A stretch of 64,000 nucleotides of DNA from Treponema sp. (GTDB lineage Bacteria; Spirochaetota; Spirochaetia; Treponematales; Treponemataceae). The translations under genes and the position numbers were made by a program. The stretch's first letter is position 1, and the number at the start of each line of letters is the position of its first letter. Location of the stretch: assembly GCA_024402665.1 (NCBI GenBank), contig JAKSTI010000006.1:1-64000 (forward strand). Direction: 5' to 3'. Below, one piece after another: positions 40,301 through 48,500 of the stretch. The notes under the pieces were generated by a model, which saw nothing but the letters and a program-made list of their open reading frames with translations, was not told the origin of the DNA and did no database searches.

Positions 40301-41289
40301 TCATTCTGGAGCCAGTACTGAACTCTATATTTTGCAGTATTTTCTGCCCAGATTGCTTCGTAATGAACATCATGTAATGGGAAATAATCTGGAGCAAACT
40401 GACCTTCAGCATTCCATCCTACAAACTTAATGTCTTCATTTTCATCACGAGGAGCGATGTTTCCTGGAGCAACTCTGATAGCACCTGGAATTACAGCACC
40501 ATATTTACCAGAGATAATTAATTCCTGATCTTCCTGATCACCAAACTTACCTTTTTCTGTAACATCAAAAGTCAAAGTTGTGCGATACAAGTTATACTTA
40601 ACCTGAACTACAGTTGAACCGTTTGCAGCAATTGTAACGCTTGTATCATAAACAGGATCATTGTAACCAACTGGAATATCAATTGGAAGGTAACCTGTAA
40701 TATCAACAGGATCTCCAATCTTACCCTGATTTTCTACTTCGCTATAAAGTGTGTACTGATCATCTGTCTTGTTTTCAAGATAGAACTGAATCTTATATGG
40801 AGCATAAATGTCTTTTACTTCTTCTGTCTTTTCCCAAATTGCCTTTAATGTAGATGAGTTGATTGTGTAAGCAAAAGGTACAGCATCATTCCAGCCTACA
40901 AAAGTATAACCTGGTTTTACAAGAGTATCTGTATCTGGCAAAACAAGCTTCTGTCCATAGCGGCCTGTGTAAGATACTTCATAAACTCCACCCCAGCTAC
41001 CACCATCAAGATCAAAATAAACTGTTGATAAAACTCTGTTGTAATACTTCTTTGTGAGTTTAGTTGAGCCGATTGTTACTTCGCTTTTTTCATAGAAATA
41101 GAAGCCTTCAGGGATTTTAAGACCTGTGTAGAGATCGTACTCGTCTGAATCTGTATTTTGAAGATAGATTTTGAGAGATGCATTGTTTTCAAGATTTTTT
41201 AAATCCTGAACCATAAAAGAACAAGCACCAAAAATGAACAGGGACAATGAGATTACTAAAAATAGAATGCGTTTGTTGAATCTTTCCAT
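37318..41289 (-). CDS. Giant InlB/MucBP-repeat surface lipoprotein
   Basis: 1323 residues. Lipobox FIFGAC. The chain is almost entirely tandem Listeria-Bacteroides (Flg_new, PF09479) repeats: ten GYxFxGW-type units are visible, for example GYTFVGWNDAVP, GYNFTGWTDVDTG, GYTFAGWDKASEL, GFEFDGWDESVPDKFG. In the N-terminal half these alternate with MucBP-like units containing a Q-Y-W/H-N or NHLYE stretch and a GFAPLDF-type turn. The last 85 residues form an Ig-like domain. Such rods project adhesive tips from the surface; no enzyme motif is present. First gene of the three-gene surface operon; AGGAGA precedes the ATG. Strong repeat content makes recombination and length variation likely. Confidence 0.85.
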   Translation of the reverse strand: MERFNKRILFLVISLSLFIFGACSFMVQDLKNLENNASLKIYLQNTDSDEYDLYTGLKIPEGFYFYEKSEVTIGSTKLTKKYYNRVLSTVYFDLDGGSWGGVYEVSYTGRYGQKLVLPDTDTLVKPGYTFVGWNDAVPFAYTINSSTLKAIWEKTEEVKDIYAPYKIQFYLENKTDDQYTLYSEVENQGKIGDPVDITGYLPIDIPVGYNDPVYDTSVTIAANGSTVVQVKYNLYRTTLTFDVTEKGKFGDQEDQELIISGKYGAVIPGAIRVAPGNIAPRDENEDIKFVGWNAEGQFAPDYFPLHDVHYEAIWAENTAKYRVQYWLQNDDLETFSAGSSAIYNGTIGEYTKVSPKNITGFAPLDFEQQLVVPEVVDEDGNSTIVTEVNIYYTRARVRVTLSTGFGKWKDGLFAGSSEDYVITGYYGTEIVYPDSLELERTHYEFDKWVNMDTDEDGLPVEFGKTNVILTAKWNQVEFIYTVNHLYETAESPVDAPEYAKDENVPSEIIWGRVGELTEAVAKAAPVGFDDGVLVQQTILNDNSTVVDVKYNRKRVTVSYDPTGFDFATNQATQGRWKANGSTAKTTLTGKYEGVVPLPAEVELTNYNLYGWKNIDSGEYGIPEYFGLNNLSYVAAWTDVGIDYKVVHMFQSLSNPEEYEPNPALKADDDLVAVENQVVTPRGVTTIKGFVPKHADPVTIHESDKPIVLYVYYDRISVTFTYYANKEGESGAAWDDGETVRTVTMPFGTASSNDTKPENPSKGEEPGDYEFAGWDPAVPGSFTDPATMYATWNKLRAKYTVEYTKDSVIMTGSEIAGFTTSGKADVDSRVTVVEGTDFTTPEGYRAVITPVEKLSKNDDSKVKVVFVKKDIIYTFFKNDGTDAKNEISGKFDEPIPHENYLKPSREGYNFTGWTDVDTGAEYGVDCPETTFGPNNRSFNAKWEAKDIVYTFNANDGSWNGTETTKIVHGPFGTRYDIPSSNPTRTGYTFAGWDKASELPSDNNFGSKDITLNALWTPNAVSYTFDAGEGSWNGTEKIKTLNGVYDQTLSVPVNPTRDGYNFESWSPVPPAKYGYHEGSNTTFTAQWSKKDITYTFLLGKSGAHWTVPGEDGIRTGKYGDEFTPPELPELAGWVCTGWDDVVDATFGTANKTYEPIWEKLSITYTFNANGGKFSNGNGTYDATGQYDTLVTRPANPTRDGFEFDGWDESVPDKFGLEDKTFNAKWRVKVTVTPSQSELIFDGDIRISEYKDSSQKTIGLVAQLPEGGSGWTVKWYVGPNRVYKFASNPVTFTQLGMQSGKKYAVTVVAELNGITYTTQGVVTVGQ

Positions 41290-41470
41290 GTCGTTCTCCT
41301 ATAAAAAAATTTCAACTTTCTTACATTTCTATTTTAAATAAATTTTACTTTTTTCTAATCCCCTCGAACGAACATTTTAACAGTTAATAGTTAAATAGCA
41401 AGTGAATTTATTCAAAATTCCAATAAAAAAGCTGTAATATAACGTTTATTTATACAATTTTTTAATAAAT

Positions 41471-41503
41471 TCAGAATTTCTTGCACTTGGCGTTCAATTC
41501 TGA
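41471..41503. promoter_or_regulatory. Inverted repeat in the divergent intergenic region
   Basis: TCAGAATT (41471-41478) and AATTCTGA (41496-41503) flank 17 bases in the 387-base gap between the divergent InlB-repeat and transporter genes. It could be an operator for either direction. Apart from this and the hairpin at 41609-41643, the gap is A+T rich with no gene. Confidence 0.3.
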
Positions 41504-41608
41504 GAATAGACTTTCGCCTTTAAATTATCGGACGGAATTTGCTTAAACTTTAGATATTTGTGATTAACCACTTCTACATTTAGGGAAAAACCACTAATAT
41601 ATAAACAC

Positions 41609-41668
41609 AGCGCAGTTTATGATGCCTCAAAAACTCCTGCGCTTAATAAATTAAAATCCTTAAGGAGG
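41609..41668 (+). promoter_or_regulatory. Structured leader of the queuosine-precursor transporter
   Basis: AGCGCAG (41609-41615) pairs perfectly with CTGCGCT (41637-41643) around a 21-base loop. The loop contains GCCTC and AACTC, each able to pair with the ribosome binding site AAGGAGG (41662-41668) and so close an H-type pseudoknot. preQ1 riboswitches use this general architecture before genes of this kind, but the known consensus sequences do not match. A tiny frame (11 codons, 41619-41654) also lies in it. Confidence 0.35.
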
Positions 41669-41676
41669 TCAATCTA

Positions 41677-42408
41677 ATGAAAAAGATTGGTCAAATCATC
41701 AGCGAAGAATGGAAAGATCTTAAATTACTTCTTCGCAGCATTCCTTCCCTTACAATCACATTTTTTGTGCTTTCTGTTGTTTGTGCTAACCTTATGGCAA
41801 ACAAAGAACTGGTAAACTACAAGTACGTTGCTTTGGACTGTGGTTTTGTTTTCAGCTGGATTATGTTTCTTTGCATGGATGTAATCTGTAAACGCTGGGG
41901 TGCAAAAGCTTCTATTAAAGTGTCACTTATGGCTCTTTTTGTGAATCTTCTTGTTTGCGGAAGTTTTGCTGTTCTTGCTAAGGCTCCTGGTATGTGGGGT
42001 GAATTCTATACAGAAGAAAATCCTGCTGTTAATACGGCCTTGAATAATACTTTTGGTGGAGCCTGGTATGTTGTTCTTGGTTCCGGACTTGCATTTACAA
42101 TTTCAAGTATTGTGAATGCCTTGTTGAATCACTCTATTGGAAAAGCAATGAAATCAGACGGATTTTTTGCTTTTGCAGTGCGCTCTTACGTTTCAACAAT
42201 TATTGCTCAGTTTGTAGATAATTTTGTATTTGCTACTACTGTCTCAAAAATCTTCTTTGGATGGACATGGACTCAGGTTTTAGTTTGTTCGGCAATTGGT
42301 GCTATCTGCGAATTATTATGCGAAGTTTTGTTCAGCGGTTTTGGATACAGGGTTGTAAAAAACTGGGAAGAAGAAAATGTAGGCAGTGAATATATTAAGA
42401 GTAAATAA
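41677..42408 (+). CDS. Queuosine precursor transporter, VUT/YhhQ family
   Basis: 243 residues with about six membrane helices (PF02592). The pattern fits: VVCANLMANKELV in helix 1, then a helix with LDCGFVFSWIMFLCMDVICKR, and YVSTIIAQFVDNFVFATTV with the family Gln and Asp-Asn pair. It imports queuine or preQ1, the precursor for tRNA queuosine modification. AAGGAGG lies eight bases before the ATG within a leader that may fold over it. An SDR gene follows 13 bases later and a membrane-anchored propeller gene after that. Confidence 0.85.
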   Translation: MKKIGQIISEEWKDLKLLLRSIPSLTITFFVLSVVCANLMANKELVNYKYVALDCGFVFSWIMFLCMDVICKRWGAKASIKVSLMALFVNLLVCGSFAVLAKAPGMWGEFYTEENPAVNTALNNTFGGAWYVVLGSGLAFTISSIVNALLNHSIGKAMKSDGFFAFAVRSYVSTIIAQFVDNFVFATTVSKIFFGWTWTQVLVCSAIGAICELLCEVLFSGFGYRVVKNWEEENVGSEYIKSK

Positions 42409-42421
42409 CGGGAATTAATAT

Positions 42422-43108
42422 ATGAAAGTTTTAGTTACAGGTTCAAGTTCTGGTATTGGCAGAGCGATTTGTATTTTATTTTTGAAAAATGGTCATGAAG
42501 TTACTGGAATTGATATTCAAAAAGATACAATTTCATCAGATTCTTCTATATTAAATGCAAATCTTTACAAACATTTTATTGCTGATATTTCAAAACCAGA
42601 ATCTTTGCCGGAAATCAGCGACGTTGAAATTTTAATCAACAATGCAGGGATTCAGACAGCAACTGATAAAGACATTGATGTGAACTTAAAGGGAACTATG
42701 GCAGTTACCGAAAAATATGCATTTCATAAAGGGATAAAATCAGTTTTGTTCAACAGTTCAGTTTCAAGTTTAAATGGTAACGAATTTCCAACTTATGTGG
42801 CATCTAAGGCGGGCGTTACCGGATACATGAAAAACTGTGCTATAAGACTTGCAAATGAATTCAAAGCAACCTGCAATGCTGTTTGTTTTGGTGGAGTTTT
42901 AACAGAATTGAACAAACCTGTAACTGAAAATCCTGTTTTATGGAAGAAAATAATGGAAGTAACGCCATTGAAAAGATGGGCAACCGCAGATGAAGCAGCT
43001 CAGTGGTGTTATTTCCTTACCGCAGTCAATACCTTCTGTACAGGACAGGCTATTGATATAAGTGGCGGTGAAAGAAATTGTGCAGATTTATTTGTCTGGG
43101 AAGATTAA
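42422..43108 (+). CDS. Short-chain dehydrogenase/reductase
   Basis: 228 residues, classical SDR. The dinucleotide site is VTGSSSGIGRAI; NNAG is in ILINNAGIQ; the catalytic Ser lies in LFNSSVSSLNG and the Tyr-Lys pair in YVASKAGVTG; the C-terminal ITGQxxxVDGG equivalent is FCTGQAIDISGGE. It reduces or oxidises a small alcohol/ketone with NAD(P)H. The substrate cannot be inferred; the central substrate loop is short. It sits in a likely operon with the queuosine-precursor transporter and a surface-facing protein, without an obvious shared pathway. Confidence 0.9.
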   Translation: MKVLVTGSSSGIGRAICILFLKNGHEVTGIDIQKDTISSDSSILNANLYKHFIADISKPESLPEISDVEILINNAGIQTATDKDIDVNLKGTMAVTEKYAFHKGIKSVLFNSSVSSLNGNEFPTYVASKAGVTGYMKNCAIRLANEFKATCNAVCFGGVLTELNKPVTENPVLWKKIMEVTPLKRWATADEAAQWCYFLTAVNTFCTGQAIDISGGERNCADLFVWED

Positions 43109-43117
43109 GGAGGATTT

Positions 43118-44113
43118 ATGAAAATCACAGAGAAAAAAGCATTTAGAATTATCCGTAATATTTTGATTGGTATTATTGGATTTATTGCTGTAGTTGTAGT
43201 TGCAGCCCGCATTTATTTTAGAGCGCCGGTACGAAGTTATTACAAAATCAGTGATAAGGCATTTGCTTTTCCAGGATTAGGTGAAGGTTATATTGCTCAA
43301 GGTCTTTCTTATGACAAGGCAACAGACAATTTCTTTTTAACAGGATATATGGCTGACCATTCTGCTTCTCCAATTTATATTGTAAACAGAGCTTCTAAAA
43401 AAGTTGTAAACAGCATTAGAATGGCAAACCCTGATGGTTCTGATTTTACAGGCCATGCCGGGGGACTTTCTGTGTGTGGAGAAAAGATTTATGTTGCCGG
43501 TTCTGAAGACTGTTGTCTTTATGTTTTTGATAAGGCCAGCATTGAAAAAGCACAGAAAAATTCTTATGTAAAATATATTGATGTTGTTCCTTTAAATAAC
43601 AGCAGTGATGGAATTGGTGTTGCTTTTACAACAGTCCACGATGGTTTAATCTATGCCGGCGAATTTTATAAAGATGTAGTTTATCCTACAAGTGAAGATC
43701 ATTATGTTTCTTGTGCCGACGGTACTAATAAAGCTCTTGCAGTAGGTTTTTCTGTTGAAGGAAACACAGCAATTCCAGAAGTAGCCTACTCTATTCCAAA
43801 TGAAATTCAGGGAATGTGTTTTGGTCCAGATGGAATCTATTTAACACGCTCATGGGGAGCTTCAACTTCTAATATTTATAAATTTGATTATGATGCTTTG
43901 GTTCAGAAAGGAACTAAAAAAGTTTTGGATAAAGAAGTGCCTTTGTATATTCTTGATTCATCAAACATGGCACAGAATTATAAAGCACCTCCAATGGCTG
44001 AAGAAATTGAATTTGTAGATGGCAGATATTATATTTCAAATGAATCTGCCTCTAAAAAATACATCTTCGGAAAATTCACTGGAGGCCGCTGGTGTTATTC
44101 AACAGAATACTAA
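43118..44113 (+). CDS. Membrane-anchored beta-propeller-like protein
   Basis: 331 residues. One N-terminal membrane segment (NILIGIIGFIAVVVVAARIYF), then an extracytoplasmic domain of repeated four-strand blades: YIAQGLSYDKATDNFFLTGYM, SPIYIVNRASKKVVNSI, GGLSVCGEKIYVAGSED, GIGVAFTTVHDGLIYAGEF, EIQGMCFGPDGIYLTRSW, EEIEFVDGRYYISNES. This blade order resembles SMP-30/strictosidine-synthase-like or NHL propellers, but no catalytic metal site is evident. AGGAGG precedes the ATG. The gene ends seven bases from the convergent DAHP synthase gene. Confidence 0.65.
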   Translation: MKITEKKAFRIIRNILIGIIGFIAVVVVAARIYFRAPVRSYYKISDKAFAFPGLGEGYIAQGLSYDKATDNFFLTGYMADHSASPIYIVNRASKKVVNSIRMANPDGSDFTGHAGGLSVCGEKIYVAGSEDCCLYVFDKASIEKAQKNSYVKYIDVVPLNNSSDGIGVAFTTVHDGLIYAGEFYKDVVYPTSEDHYVSCADGTNKALAVGFSVEGNTAIPEVAYSIPNEIQGMCFGPDGIYLTRSWGASTSNIYKFDYDALVQKGTKKVLDKEVPLYILDSSNMAQNYKAPPMAEEIEFVDGRYYISNESASKKYIFGKFTGGRWCYSTEY

Positions 44114-44119
44114 TTCTTA

Positions 44120-45148
44120 CTAGCGTAAATCTGCAAGTTCAAGAATAAGCTGTTCTGTTTTTTCCCAACCTAAACATGGGTCTGTGATTGATTTTCCGTA
44201 AACACCGCCATCAGGTTTCTGGCATCCGTCTTCAAGATAAGATTCAATCATAAGACCTTTTACCAGTTTATTAATATCATCTGAATGTCTTGTACTGTGA
44301 AGGATTTCCTTTGCAATACGAGGCTGTTCGTTCCATTTTTTACCAGAGTTAGCGTGGTTACAGTCAACAATTACACCAGGATTCTTCAAGTTAGATTTTG
44401 CATATAAATCATAAAGATGCTGCAAATCTTCATAGTGGTAATTTGGAATAGAAACACCGTTCTGATCAACAAGTCCACGTAAAATTGCATGGGCAAGTGG
44501 ATTTCCCTTACTGCAAGCTTCCCATCCGGCATAAACAAATGTATGTGCATGCTGCGAAGCTGTAATTGAGTTCATCATAACAGAAAGATCACCGCCTGTA
44601 GGATTTTTTAAACCAACTGGAATATCAAGACCACTGGCTGTAAGACGATGGAACTGGTTTTCTACAGAACGGGCTCCAACTGCAACATAAGAAAGCAAAT
44701 CTGAAAGATAGTGATAGTTTTCTGGATACAACATTTCATCTGCACAAGAAAAACCAGTTTCGCTAAGGGCACGCATATGAAGTTTTCTGATTGCAATGAG
44801 ACCTTTGAACATATCAGGCGAACTGTTTGGATCTGGCTGATGCAACATACCTTTGTAGCCGTCCCCAGTGGTTCTAGGTTTATTTGTATAAATGCGTGGA
44901 ATAATTACAATCTTGTCTTTTACCTGTTCCTTGATTTTTGCAAGACGAGAAATATATTCAATAACAGCATCTTCACGGTCTGCAGAACAAGGACCAATAA
45001 TAAGAATAAGTTTGTCTGATTCCCCAGTAAAAACTTTGCTGATTTCAATATCATTTTCTTTTTTCTGAGCAGCCATTTCATCTGTAACAGGGTACATTTC
45101 TTTAACTACTCGTGGTGTTGGCAATTCCCGTTTAAATTCTAAATTCAT
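44120..45148 (-). CDS. DAHP synthase, class I
   Basis: 342 residues; condenses phosphoenolpyruvate and erythrose 4-phosphate, the entry to the shikimate pathway. Class I alpha motifs: ILIIGPCSADRED, PRIYTNKPRTTGDGYKGML, GARSVENQFHR (other members have GARTTESQ), GLKNPTGGDLS, and VDCNHANSGKKW with the metal-binding His. Feedback type (Phe, Tyr or Trp) is not readable. It is the last gene of the aromatic supraoperon, 20 bases after tyrA. Confidence 0.95.
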   Translation of the reverse strand: MNLEFKRELPTPRVVKEMYPVTDEMAAQKKENDIEISKVFTGESDKLILIIGPCSADREDAVIEYISRLAKIKEQVKDKIVIIPRIYTNKPRTTGDGYKGMLHQPDPNSSPDMFKGLIAIRKLHMRALSETGFSCADEMLYPENYHYLSDLLSYVAVGARSVENQFHRLTASGLDIPVGLKNPTGGDLSVMMNSITASQHAHTFVYAGWEACSKGNPLAHAILRGLVDQNGVSIPNYHYEDLQHLYDLYAKSNLKNPGVIVDCNHANSGKKWNEQPRIAKEILHSTRHSDDINKLVKGLMIESYLEDGCQKPDGGVYGKSITDPCLGWEKTEQLILELADLR

Positions 45149-45168
45149 TTCTATTACCTTCTTTTTAT

Positions 45169-46029
45169 CTAGCGTTTGTCAAATTTAATTCGTCGTGAAG
45201 TTGATTCCTTCATGATTTTTCTGATTTCTTCTTTATTTCTGCGCTTAATGAGTTTATAAAGTTTTTTGAACTGTTTTCCAAAATGATCCATCTGAGTAAG
45301 AAGTTCTTTCTGGTTCAAAAGAAAAAGTTCACTCCACATTTCATCATTAATTTTTGCAATTCTGGTTAAATCACGGAAAGAGTCACCTGTATACTTTGTA
45401 AAACTTTCTGAATCGCGGCAAGTCATTAAAGAAACTGCAATACAATGAGTAAGCTGAGAAAGGAAACCAATCATTTCATCATGAGCTTCTGGTGTAAGTT
45501 CTGAAATTGTCTTTGAACCGATTACGCTTCCTAACTGACGGCAAGTTTCAATTGCCTGCTGACTGTTTTTTTCTGTAGGTGTGATGATGTAGTTTGCATT
45601 TTTGAAAATGTCTTTTGTTGCATTCTGAACACCACTTGATTCACGACCAGCCATTGGATGAGCACCAATAAATTCCAGATCATCAGAAAGGATTTTCTGC
45701 AAATCATAAATAAAACAGCTTTTTACACCAGTTACATCTGTAAGCAATGTGCCTTTTTTAATATATTTCTGATTCTCTTCAATCCAGTTTAAAATTACAT
45801 GAGGATAAACTGCAAAAATAATCAAATCAAAGCCGGAAATATATTCGCCGTCGTTTTCTGATTTTCCGCTGGCAATTATTTTATGTTCCAGTGCATATTT
45901 AATAGATTCTGCATTTGTATCAATTGCACCAACTGTATAACCCTGACTTGAAAGAGCATCTGCATAACTTCCGCCCATTAATCCAAGTCCAACAATCAGG
46001 ATTTTTGTATTTTCATTAAACTGCATCAT
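45169..46029 (-). CDS. tyrA: Prephenate dehydrogenase
   Basis: 286 residues. Rossmann motif ILIVGLGLMGGSYADAL binds NAD(P); the catalytic His lies in IGAHPMAGRESSG; the C-terminal helical dimerisation domain contains LSQLTHCIAVSLM and DSFRDLTRIA. It oxidatively decarboxylates prephenate to 4-hydroxyphenylpyruvate for tyrosine. No ACT domain is present, so feedback would have to act on the catalytic domain. Its start overlaps aroA by 14 bases; two adjacent ATG codons (46029 and 46026) share the GGAG site, and the second has better spacing. Confidence 0.95.
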   Translation of the reverse strand: MMQFNENTKILIVGLGLMGGSYADALSSQGYTVGAIDTNAESIKYALEHKIIASGKSENDGEYISGFDLIIFAVYPHVILNWIEENQKYIKKGTLLTDVTGVKSCFIYDLQKILSDDLEFIGAHPMAGRESSGVQNATKDIFKNANYIITPTEKNSQQAIETCRQLGSVIGSKTISELTPEAHDEMIGFLSQLTHCIAVSLMTCRDSESFTKYTGDSFRDLTRIAKINDEMWSELFLLNQKELLTQMDHFGKQFKKLYKLIKRRNKEEIRKIMKESTSRRIKFDKR

Positions 46030-47230
46030 TTATCTCCAATCCAAGGCTTCTAAGTTTGTCAAAAAAGTCAGGGAAGCTTTTATTAATTGATTCAGCCTGT
46101 TCAATTACGCCACCTGTAAAACTAGAAAGATAGCATAAAGACATAACCATTCTGTGATCATTATGGCTGCTTAAAATTTCTGATGGAGTTTTAAGTTCTC
46201 CTTTATGAACAATTACTGAATTATCAAGTACATCAACCTGAATTCCGTATTTAGCAAGTTCATCTTTCATTGCATTTGCGCGGTCGCTTTCTTTAATGCG
46301 GAGTCTGGCTGTTCCTGTAAAAGTTCCACCATTTTCTGAAGCGGCAACTGCGAACAAAATTGGACCAAGATCAGGACAGTCTGAAATATCAATAACTTTT
46401 TCTGGAGTTTCCCGCAAAGATTTAATCAGTTCTACGCAAACTTTATCTCCCTGTGCACTGTTATAATCAAGCCCCGTAACATCAACACCAAGGGCAAAGA
46501 AAGGTGCGGCATTAGACCAGTCCCCTTCAATATCCATTTTTCTTGCCTGATATTTCTGATTTCCTTTAATTAAAAATTCTCTGTCTCCAGATTTTTCAAT
46601 TGTGATTCCAAATGTTTTAAGAACGTCAATTGTCATCTGAATGTAAGAGCCGCTTTCAATTGGAGTTGTAATGCGAATCAGACTGTCTCCTTCCAAAAGT
46701 GGGAGTGCAAACATAAGTCCGCTTATAAACTGACTGCTTACATTTCCAGAAAGTTCATAAGTTTCAGGACGCATTTTTCCATCAATTTTAATGCTGCTGG
46801 TGCCTTTTTCTATTTTTACACCTTTATTGGCAAAAAGTTCTTCGTAAACAGGAATCCCTCTTTCAATCAGACGTTCTGTTCCAAAAAATTCCCCACATTC
46901 TTTTACTGCAAGAGCAATTGGAATCATAAAACGCAAAGTACTTCCACTTTCGCGGCATTTAAAAGCAGGCAAAGAAGCAGGTTTTCCTTTATTTGCACTA
47001 TTGCTGAACAAACCTTTGATTGTAATTACATCGCCTTCTACTTTATATTCTGCACCAAGTTCCTGAACACAATCTAATGTAGCAAGCATATCCTGACTTT
47101 CTGAAAATCCTTTAAGAACACTTGTTCCATCACTAAGGGCAGCACAAATCATCATTCGGTGAGAATAACTTTTTGAAGGTGGTGCCGAAACAGTACCTTT
47201 TGCTTTTCCTTTAGAAACACTAACATTCAT
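46016..47230 (-). CDS. aroA: EPSP synthase
   Basis: 404 residues, slightly short. Transfers enolpyruvate from PEP to shikimate 3-phosphate. Shikimate-site SAPPSKSYSHRMM with catalytic Lys; PEP loop CRESGSTLRFM, lacking the LFLGNAGT of glyphosate-sensitive class I enzymes; LSGNVSSQFISGLMFALP; ESDRANAM; NDHRMVMS. The residues suggest a divergent (class II-like) enzyme. It overlaps aroE-aroK by 11 bases and tyrA by 14, so translation is coupled. Confidence 0.95.
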   Translation of the reverse strand: MNVSVSKGKAKGTVSAPPSKSYSHRMMICAALSDGTSVLKGFSESQDMLATLDCVQELGAEYKVEGDVITIKGLFSNSANKGKPASLPAFKCRESGSTLRFMIPIALAVKECGEFFGTERLIERGIPVYEELFANKGVKIEKGTSSIKIDGKMRPETYELSGNVSSQFISGLMFALPLLEGDSLIRITTPIESGSYIQMTIDVLKTFGITIEKSGDREFLIKGNQKYQARKMDIEGDWSNAAPFFALGVDVTGLDYNSAQGDKVCVELIKSLRETPEKVIDISDCPDLGPILFAVAASENGGTFTGTARLRIKESDRANAMKDELAKYGIQVDVLDNSVIVHKGELKTPSEILSSHNDHRMVMSLCYLSSFTGGVIEQAESINKSFPDFFDKLRSLGLEINDAV

Positions 47231-48473
47231 TCTTCTGTCCTCCTGTGATTTTCATAATTTTTTCTACTGCCGCTTCTGCAGTTGTATCATTTAAGATTTC
47301 ATAATTACATGTAGACTTGTAAATTTCAAAACGTTCGTTATAAAGTTTTGTAAGATGCTCTTTTGATGAAGACAAAGGTCTGTCGCTAGTTGGCATCAAA
47401 TCTTCCAGCGGTCTGTTAATAAAAATGATTTCTCCGTTCTGTTTAAGATTGATTATATTTTTTGGATTAAGAACCGCACCACCGCCTGTAGAAATAATTT
47501 TTCCTGTAAGAAGTGAAAGCTCTTTTATAGTTTCTGCTTCAATTTTTCTGAATGCTGCTTCTCCGTTTGCGGCAAAGAAATCGGCAATAGGCATTTTAAT
47601 TTTGTCTACAATTTCTTTATCAACATCAATCAGTTCTTTTCCTGTAAGTTTTGACAGCATTTTACCAATTGTAGTTTTTCCGCAGGATGGCATTCCTGTT
47701 AATACAAGATTACGTTTTTCTGCAATTAAGGAATCAAAAATTGAATCTAAAACAGTAAGGTCTGGATCTTTACTGCAGAAATGACCTGATGCATAAATTG
47801 CCTGAGCAACAAGCATGTAAAGTCCGCCAGTTGAAGGAATGTTTGCGTTTAAGCCGTCTACAACAAGCTGAGATTTTAATGGATTATAAATTGCATCAAC
47901 AATTCCGCTTAAATTATTAAAGCAGGAAATATCAATTGGTTTATTGTCAGTTTCAGGGTACATTCCGCATGGAGTTGTATTAATGATAATCTGTGCGTCT
48001 TTGTGATTTGTAACTGCATCTTCATAAGTAATAGTGTCTTCTGACGCTTTTCTTGAAACATGAAGGATTTCTTTTGCTCCAAGTTTTTTTGCTACATAAG
48101 TTGCAGTTTTAGAAGTACCGCCTGTACCAAGAATAAGAACTTTTTTTCCTGCTACAGTAATGCCTGCTTTGTTAATAAGAGCAGTAAGTCCGCTGCAGTC
48201 TGTATTATATCCGTACAATTTTCCATTACGATTTACAATTGTATTTACTGCACCAATTTCTTTTGCTTCTTCAGAAATTTCATCAAGATAAGGAATGACT
48301 GTCTGCTTATAAGGGATTGTAACATTGATTCCCATAAAATCTTTCTTTTCAAAAAAAGCAGGGATTTCTTCTGGCTGTAATTCACACAGCTGATATTTAT
48401 ACAAACCAAGTGAGTCATGAATGATTTGTGAGTAGCTGTGTACTAAAACTTTTCCAATTAATCCGCATTCCAT
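47220..48473 (-). CDS. Fused shikimate dehydrogenase and shikimate kinase
   Basis: 417 residues joining two consecutive pathway steps. Residues 1 to about 255 are AroE: HSYSQIIH (shikimate-binding Ser pair), NVTIPYKQTV with catalytic Lys, NTDCSGL with catalytic Asp, and the NADP site ILGTGGTSKTA. The first strand, CGLIGKVLV, is less typical. Residues about 256-417 are AroK: Walker A TGMPSCGKTTIGK, Mg/shikimate Asp in IDVDKEIV, FRKIEAE, and STGGGAV. The product would convert 3-dehydroshikimate to shikimate 3-phosphate. Substrate handover between the domains is possible. AGAGGT precedes the ATG; the 3' end overlaps aroA. Confidence 0.94.
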   Translation of the reverse strand: MECGLIGKVLVHSYSQIIHDSLGLYKYQLCELQPEEIPAFFEKKDFMGINVTIPYKQTVIPYLDEISEEAKEIGAVNTIVNRNGKLYGYNTDCSGLTALINKAGITVAGKKVLILGTGGTSKTATYVAKKLGAKEILHVSRKASEDTITYEDAVTNHKDAQIIINTTPCGMYPETDNKPIDISCFNNLSGIVDAIYNPLKSQLVVDGLNANIPSTGGLYMLVAQAIYASGHFCSKDPDLTVLDSIFDSLIAEKRNLVLTGMPSCGKTTIGKMLSKLTGKELIDVDKEIVDKIKMPIADFFAANGEAAFRKIEAETIKELSLLTGKIISTGGGAVLNPKNIINLKQNGEIIFINRPLEDLMPTSDRPLSSSKEHLTKLYNERFEIYKSTCNYEILNDTTAEAAVEKIMKITGGQKNEC

Positions 48474-48500
48474 ATATTTACCTCTTTGAAAAATCCTTTG

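Noticed and set aside
41609-41668. Assignment as a known preQ1-I or preQ1-II riboswitch
   Set aside because: The loop and tail sequences do not match either consensus; only the general pseudoknot potential is retained as a hypothesis.
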